In this document: positions 1 to 64,000 of the stretch, piece after piece
Position numbering within the stretch: position 1 is the first letter of the stretch
Layout: each line of letters begins with the position of its first letter
From: Stercorarius parasiticus
Taxonomy: Eukaryota; Chordata; Aves; Charadriiformes; Stercorariidae
Direction of reading: 5' to 3'
NCBI GenBank assembly: GCA_013396915.1
Contig: VWZL01002834.1
Coordinates: forward strand, 124,001-188,000
Length of the DNA stretch: 64,000 nucleotides
The notes under the pieces: model-generated
The model's database searches: none
Told to the model about the DNA's origin: nothing
The model's input: only the letters and a program-made list of their open reading frames with translations
Made by a program: the position numbers and the translations under genes

Positions 1-2010
1 AGATCATAGACAGCATCATCACAAGTCACAGTTGGGCAGATCCCTTGCACACAAGAAATAAACCACAATTTTATGGAAGATATGTCACAAAGACCCTAAT
101 CTGAATTTTACTGAGCACAATAGATGTGAAAGAGAGTTTGTTCATCACTGCCTGGATGTAACTGCTGTTATGTATACAAAGTATAGAAGTGGACATGCAA
201 TTTAGTTTTTCATATATCTGAAGGCACAGTTATTTCCTCCTGTTAACCTAGAAGTTACAGGATTTCTGTGCAAAAAAAAAAAAAGAGGAAAAATTTATAG
301 AAATAGATGACAAAGCTGATGGCTGCTTGATAAAAGGAGCTAATTTCAACATCGAAGAAATTTCATGGGAGATGAGAGGGCAAGACTGACCTTACATTGT
401 AAATATAAACCATGAAATTGCAGTTTTATTAGCATGCTTCCATAACATCTCTCTCATTGAGCAACCTATCAGATAAGAAAAATGAAAAAAGCTGTCAAGT
501 GCATAAGCCTGCAGGTGGTCTGAAACAGACCTGCCCGCGTGGCCTGAAACTTGAGGTGAAGGTATTTGTCCCTCTACAGTCCTGGTATCACTTCTCATGC
601 TACAAACAATGTAACCTCTGTCTTTAACTAGAACTACAACATTTACTCCAAATCCCTCTCCATCTGTCCTTGCAAAACCTGTTAATTTTGGTAAGGTTGC
701 AAGGGTCTGAGTCGGCACAGACTTTGGTCAACTGTTACCCATGTCCATCCAGTTAGATATAAAAACTGCAAGAAAGCAAGATGAATGAGCACATTGCAGT
801 CAATGGGGCTGCAGCAACGTAAACAGGACCCAAATTTGACCCACCAGATTTAGCTTAATACTGCAATGATATTAAAAAGGTCTTCAAGAAACACCAAACA
901 GTTGTATGTTACAAATAATCTTAAGTACTAAAGATGCTGTCATTTACCCACGCTTAACATAAAATGTTGCTTAAGATACTACAGTTTTTTCCTGTTCTAA
1001 GTATAGAGAAGCACTGTCATAGGTAAGATAAGGACTTTTAACAGCAGTTATTTATTAAGTAAAAGTTAGCTTAGAAAGTCCTTAAAAAATAATAATCTGA
1101 ATGCAACTGTTACAGCTAGAAAGTCACAAGTACTTGCAAGTTCTTAAAAAGCTTTTTGGATCTTGTGACTGAAGTATTTATAGAAATATTTTTTTTCTAT
1201 TCTCTGTAATAACAATAGCGTGTTACAGATCAGTAAGCGCAGAGAAACCGCACGAATAAAATTCACTGTTTAATTGGACATGACTGCAGTAACTCCAGCA
1301 GGGACTCGGCGAGTCAAACAGAACTGGCTCCTGCAGAAAACACTGCTCCTTCCCTCCAGAGTGAAGGGGGAGCAGTGGTACTGGACCCAATGGAGAAAGG
1401 GATGAGAGGCGTTTCTTCTGGGACGTCAGAGGTGTCCCATCTTGGATCACCACAGTTTTTGCTAGTGTACTGTGAAAAAGGATCAAAACCAACCACCAGC
1501 CGGCACCTGAATCCATTTTCTGGGTTTCCCCCCTGAGCACAGCGCCAGCTGTTGGAAACCAAGTCAAATGTGCAGGTCTGACCTAGCCAGCTACCTTAAT
1601 TTTAGACCCAGCTCCTGATCTGCCCATCCTGGAAGGACTTTGTTAAGGGGTAAGAGCAAATTACAAGTGGTTGTGTGGGCTGCAAAGGAAAGCAATAGAC
1701 CCATAGATTTGCAAATTTTAAGAGACAAATACTGTTATAAAATGATAACCTTACTCAAAACAACATAATTTGTGTACAAGACTGATAAATATTCTGAAAT
1801 GTCACAATAAATAGCACACAGTTGTGAGAACAGTAAATAGTTGCATTTTCTAGACCGCAGTACAGCAATAGAAAATATTAGCTTCTCAAATCACAACCTG
1901 CTACGTGCCACAGCAGGAAATACAAGTGGCCAGCACACCTGCCTGTTACATACACGTTGAAAAAGTAGTTACGTGATAGACAGTCAAGAAAAGAGCACCG
2001 CAAATGATAT
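1..2010. other. Sequence downstream of TET1, no gene recognised
   Basis: This is AT-rich sequence left of the most distal candidate poly(A) signal. The longest frames here (for example 392-718 minus) look like no family I know and have no splice or coding signature. A further TTTATT at 1051-1056 could be a still more distal poly(A) signal. In mammals the gene after TET1 is CCAR1 in the same direction, but no part of it is seen here. Confidence 0.5.
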
Positions 2011-2016
2011 TTTATT
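2011..2016 (-). terminator. Candidate AATAAA poly(A) signal, most distal
   Basis: TTTATT on the plus strand gives AATAAA in mRNA sense (context ATACAATAAAATATC). Using it would give a 3'UTR of about 3 kb and would keep the extended miR-29 match at 2485 in the transcript. Confidence 0.3.
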
Positions 2017-2777
2017 GTATAGATGATGTATTTTTCTCATATAAGTAAACTTAGTAAAGTCGTAACTGTGAGTTTTAGCACCTATCAGTTAATAGCATTA
2101 ACTATTATGTTAAGAGATACTTTTCTCTGTTAAAATTGCCATTTCAAAAAAGGTAGACCTGGACTTACTGAAAGTCTACAGGCGCAGCCACTTGAGCAGT
2201 GACTTGCCAGGGGCTATGTTTGGAGGGATCCTTTTAGATCCATCTTTCAGTTTCTCACTTCTTTGAGGGAAGCTGCTGGTTTTTCAATGGAACATTTTTA
2301 TCTCGAAGTTGCCAATCAGACATAAGTTAAACGTGGGCATTCACAGGGGAAGATTCATGTAAAAATGATGCACTTTAATGATCTGAACATTTTAAAAGGT
2401 AAAGAGATGGCTCTGTAACTTAACTAATTTTGTGTACAACAATAAATGATTTTTTCAGTTTACATTCCAGAAACTAAAGCCATCAGCACCATCAGTGAAA
2501 CCAATAAACTTATCTTTCTGTAGATGACTGATCGTGGTGTCGTACAAGGGTTTTCAGATAGCAAATACATGAATGGAACAGCTAGAGAACGTACAGTACT
2601 ACTTACTGTATGGACAGCTGCAATTCTTACTAATCTTCGGCTCACCAAAAATATACAAGTTTTAAAATGGAAATCTAAGGCACACAAAATACCATAATGA
2701 TTTGATGTATACTGTATATTACATAGTCAAGAAGCATAAAACTGCTGGTACAAAATGATGGCATAATATTGGTTTTG

Positions 2778-2783
2778 TTTTAT
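2778..2783 (-). terminator. Candidate AATAAA poly(A) signal, distal
   Basis: TTTATT on the plus strand reads AATAAA in mRNA sense, within a TAATAATAAAAC context and just downstream of a TGTAAATA motif. It would give a 3'UTR of about 2.3 kb. The candidates at 2011-2016 and 4599-4604 have the same hexamer, and sequence alone does not choose between them. Confidence 0.35.
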
Positions 2784-3084
2784 TATTATTTACAATCCCT
2801 TCATATCCTCTATTTGAACTAATATTAAGCTTTGAACTAAAATTTGCAGCATACCCGGTTTTTTACAAATTTTACTTAAAATAGGTAAGATACAAAGAAT
2901 GGGTTCAATTCGGCCATTCTCTGCCATCAACATTTTTGTTAATTTCAACAGGAATCTGTGGAATTGAACCCAAGGTCGTTACATAGTGATTGCTACTTCA
3001 GACCTTGCTCCTGCAAACACTACAGGTGTATACATTTATACAGGAGAATAGTCTCATTGATCTACAGCCGCATTAAAGTATTTG

Positions 3085-3255
3085 TAGCACCAAGGTCCTA
3101 ACTGGCACTATGTGTTAAAAATACAATTTATGTACTTTTCGTACCGAAACTGTAAATATAGCGCTTACAGTTGAACTTTTCAAGGAAAAAGCACCTTGTC
3201 TAGGTTTTTAAATAAAGCAGATCTAGATAGTTCATATTCCTCTGTTACAGCACCA
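3085..3255 (-). promoter_or_regulatory. Two further miR-29 seed matches in the 3'UTR
   Basis: TGGTGCT in mRNA sense occurs at 3086-3092 and 3249-3255. The first is followed by A in mRNA (TAGCACCA on plus, 3085-3092) and is therefore an 8-mer site. Confidence 0.55.
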
Positions 3256-4598
3256 CTACATTATAATATTATCAAGTATATTATTAGCATATTTTCACAC
3301 TGGAAAAACTCTGCCCTCATTATACCTACAAGTTACCCAGACGGGGAGGACTCCGAGGCAGAATTAAGGTACAGCTTCGTCTCTGGGGCCTGATCCTGCA
3401 GCTGTCAGTCACGAGAGGAGTCCTTTCTTGAGCGGTCCTCCTGGCTCTGACCGGGCAGGTATGGCTACGCAGAGCTGTTCTCATGGAAGAAGTTGCAGGA
3501 TGAGGTCAATCCTTAGCTAACGTTGTCATTTGGTAATTTGTTTAAATAAATAAGTTTAAAAAAGAAATACATAGGAGAGGAGAATCAGAAAGAAGAGTGG
3601 GATGCTACAGTATTTAAAAGCAACGGAGTGTCTGTTTTTCCTCTGGGTTAGCAAATAGTCATTTCATGATATGTCACTTTTTCAACAGAAATGGAGAACA
3701 CAAATTTCATATGTTTGGAAGGAAGAATAAAACCCTTTCTACATGAAATGTAGAAATCACTTAAAAAATTTACAAAACATTTTTGTAAAAAAAAATGAAC
3801 TTAGAAAGCTGGTGAATATTACACATCAGTTATTCTTAGTGAAAAATTTGCTGTTAAATATTAGAATTTTCCTACATTTCCAACACTTCCTTTGTATTTT
3901 CCACAATATTTTTTTTTTTCCCAAATAGAATAAGGCAACTCTAGGGGGTATTTTTTTTCGTCCCAAAACAATCCTACCCCTGAGGCATTAGGAACATTTG
4001 GTTGTCATGTTAACTTAGAATGCTCCAAACGAATGAGACTTATGCACTTATTGCTCAAAGAAATCCTAACAAATGCTGCTGTTAAAAAACCAAATAATAT
4101 TCATAACTCCCAATAGCAACACATGTATTGACTAGACGTCTCCTAATTTCATGTTTGTACACTCTCTTGAAAATAAAATGCTTCTGTATTTTATAACTGT
4201 TGTTTATATGCAACGTAAAATCTTCGATGAAAAAGGGCAAGTCTAAGAACAATCACATATGCTATTAGCATACATACTGCAGCTGTAACAATACAGAACT
4301 CTACACAGCAAGAATAAAATGATTTCTTCTGTAGAGTATGCACAAACCTTAGACAATATGATCCTTATACTATACTATTTCAAGTTAATTTTAAAAATAG
4401 AAAGTGCTTTTAAAATATATATTTACAGCTTAAAAACAACTTCCAGCCATCATTACCAATAACTTCATTTGATACACAAGGACAAATCTACAGAAAAAAT
4501 TTCATTGGTTTTCTAAAAGCTTTATCTGTAATTTGGACTATATAGCAATGGTTGGAAGTTGTTAAAGCAATGGCACCATGAAGTAATAATTCAGCTTA

Positions 4599-4604
4599 TT
4601 TATT
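4599..4604 (-). terminator. Candidate AATAAA poly(A) signal, proximal
   Basis: The mRNA-sense context AAAAATAAATAAGC contains AATAAA about 440 nt after the stop. Its use would give a short 3'UTR that keeps the three proximal miR-29 matches (4626-4872) and drops the three distal ones. Confidence 0.25.
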
Positions 4605-4625
4605 TTTAACTGTTTGATGTGGTTA

Positions 4626-4872
4626 AGCACCAAGAGCTGTGTAGAGCTATTACTGTATATCTTGATTTAACAGCATAAAATATGAACCTGTTAAAATCCC
4701 TATAAATGATTTTGTAGTAAACAGACTTGATTTAAAGCACCAAAATATAAATTCCTAAAGGTAATAAACTGAATGATTCAATCAAGGTTAATAACCTAAA
4801 CAAAATCTTTTTTAGAATGTATTAAAACTATACAACTTTTTTTTTTTTTGCTTAAAATGTGCTTGAGCACCA
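4626..4872 (-). promoter_or_regulatory. Cluster of three miR-29 seed matches in the 3'UTR
   Basis: TGGTGCT in mRNA sense (AGCACCA on plus) occurs at 4626-4632, 4736-4742 and 4866-4872. This is the reverse complement of miR-29 nucleotides 2-8. miR-29 is reported to repress TET mRNAs in mammals. Three matches within 250 nt shortly after the stop are unlikely by chance, but binding itself is inferred. Confidence 0.6.
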
Positions 4873-5043
4873 CCAAATGTTAAAGTCACAGTTTAAGAAG
4901 AAATCCCCCCCTTTTTTTTTTTACCTCAGCCTGAAAATGGTTGAGATGAGCAAATAGTAAACGACACGAGACTTGTTCTTTAACAGCACCTTAAAGAAAC
5001 ACTGTGTAACACTGCACCAAGAGGAGGCATTTGATACTAACAC

Positions 5044-64000
<58,957 letters not shown>

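Larger units (their letters stand above)
2011..5043 (-). other. TET1: TET1 3' untranslated region (left end uncertain)
   Basis: This is the AU-rich stretch directly after the TET1 stop, with no coding signal on either strand. It holds six 7-mer matches to the miR-29 seed in mRNA sense (at 2485, 3086, 3249, 4626, 4736 and 4866) and two TGTAAATA Pumilio-type motifs (4420-4427, 2787-2794). Possible AATAAA polyadenylation signals in mRNA sense lie at 4599-4604, 2778-2783 and 2011-2016. The left boundary is a guess. Human TET1 has a 3'UTR of a few kb, so one of the two distal signals is likely, and the far miR-29 match at 2485 argues weakly for the more distal end. Confidence 0.6.

Noticed and set aside
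1..2010. Possible exons of CCAR1, the expected next gene
   Set aside because: No CCAR1-like peptide was recognised on either strand. The gene would start farther left.

Overview
The window is vertebrate, almost certainly bird, nuclear DNA: AT-rich, intron-dominated sequence with CR1 LINE tails ending in ATTCTATG-type octamers, as is typical of birds. The species cannot be named from the sequence. One protein-coding gene fills it: TET1, the 5-methylcytosine dioxygenase, on the minus strand. Eleven coding exons can be placed with GT-AG splice sites and compatible phases. They correspond to human exons 2 (its 3' end only) to 12. The visible exons join into one uninterrupted frame of 1656 residues ending at a stop at 5044-5046. 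The N-terminal part of the protein, including the first CXXC cysteines, lies beyond position 64000. Residue numbers below count from the first complete codon in the window.

Layout, right to left (gene direction): end of the CXXC zinc finger exon (63868-64000); a 6.5 kb intron holding a dense CpG island (about 57475-58070) and three copies of a short tRNA-like repeat; a 51-nt exon (57321-57371); a 13.9 kb intron with an ancient CR1; the giant exon 4 (40862-43394) encoding the spacer; exons 5 and 6 (39493-39583, 38758-38851); a 13.5 kb intron with several CR1 copies; exons 7 to 10 (25078-25286, 23936-24086, 20049-20138, 19550-19687) carrying the Cys-rich domain and the HxD iron motif; exon 11 (11034-11373); and exon 12 (5044-6185) with the second half of the double-stranded beta-helix, the distal iron His and the 2-oxoglutarate Arg. 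Below 5044 lies a long AU-rich 3'UTR and then unassigned sequence. No second gene, tRNA, rRNA or CRISPR was recognised.

The points most worth checking are these: (i) the intronic CpG island about 100 bp upstream of exon 3, which sits where a mammalian CXXC-less short TET1 isoform starts, together with a methionine at the start of exon 4 that aligns with the reported human short-isoform start; (ii) six miR-29 seed matches downstream of the stop codon; (iii) three consecutive S/T-P-x-K motifs at the edge of the catalytic domain; and (iv) an inverted pair of tRNA-like repeats in intron 2.
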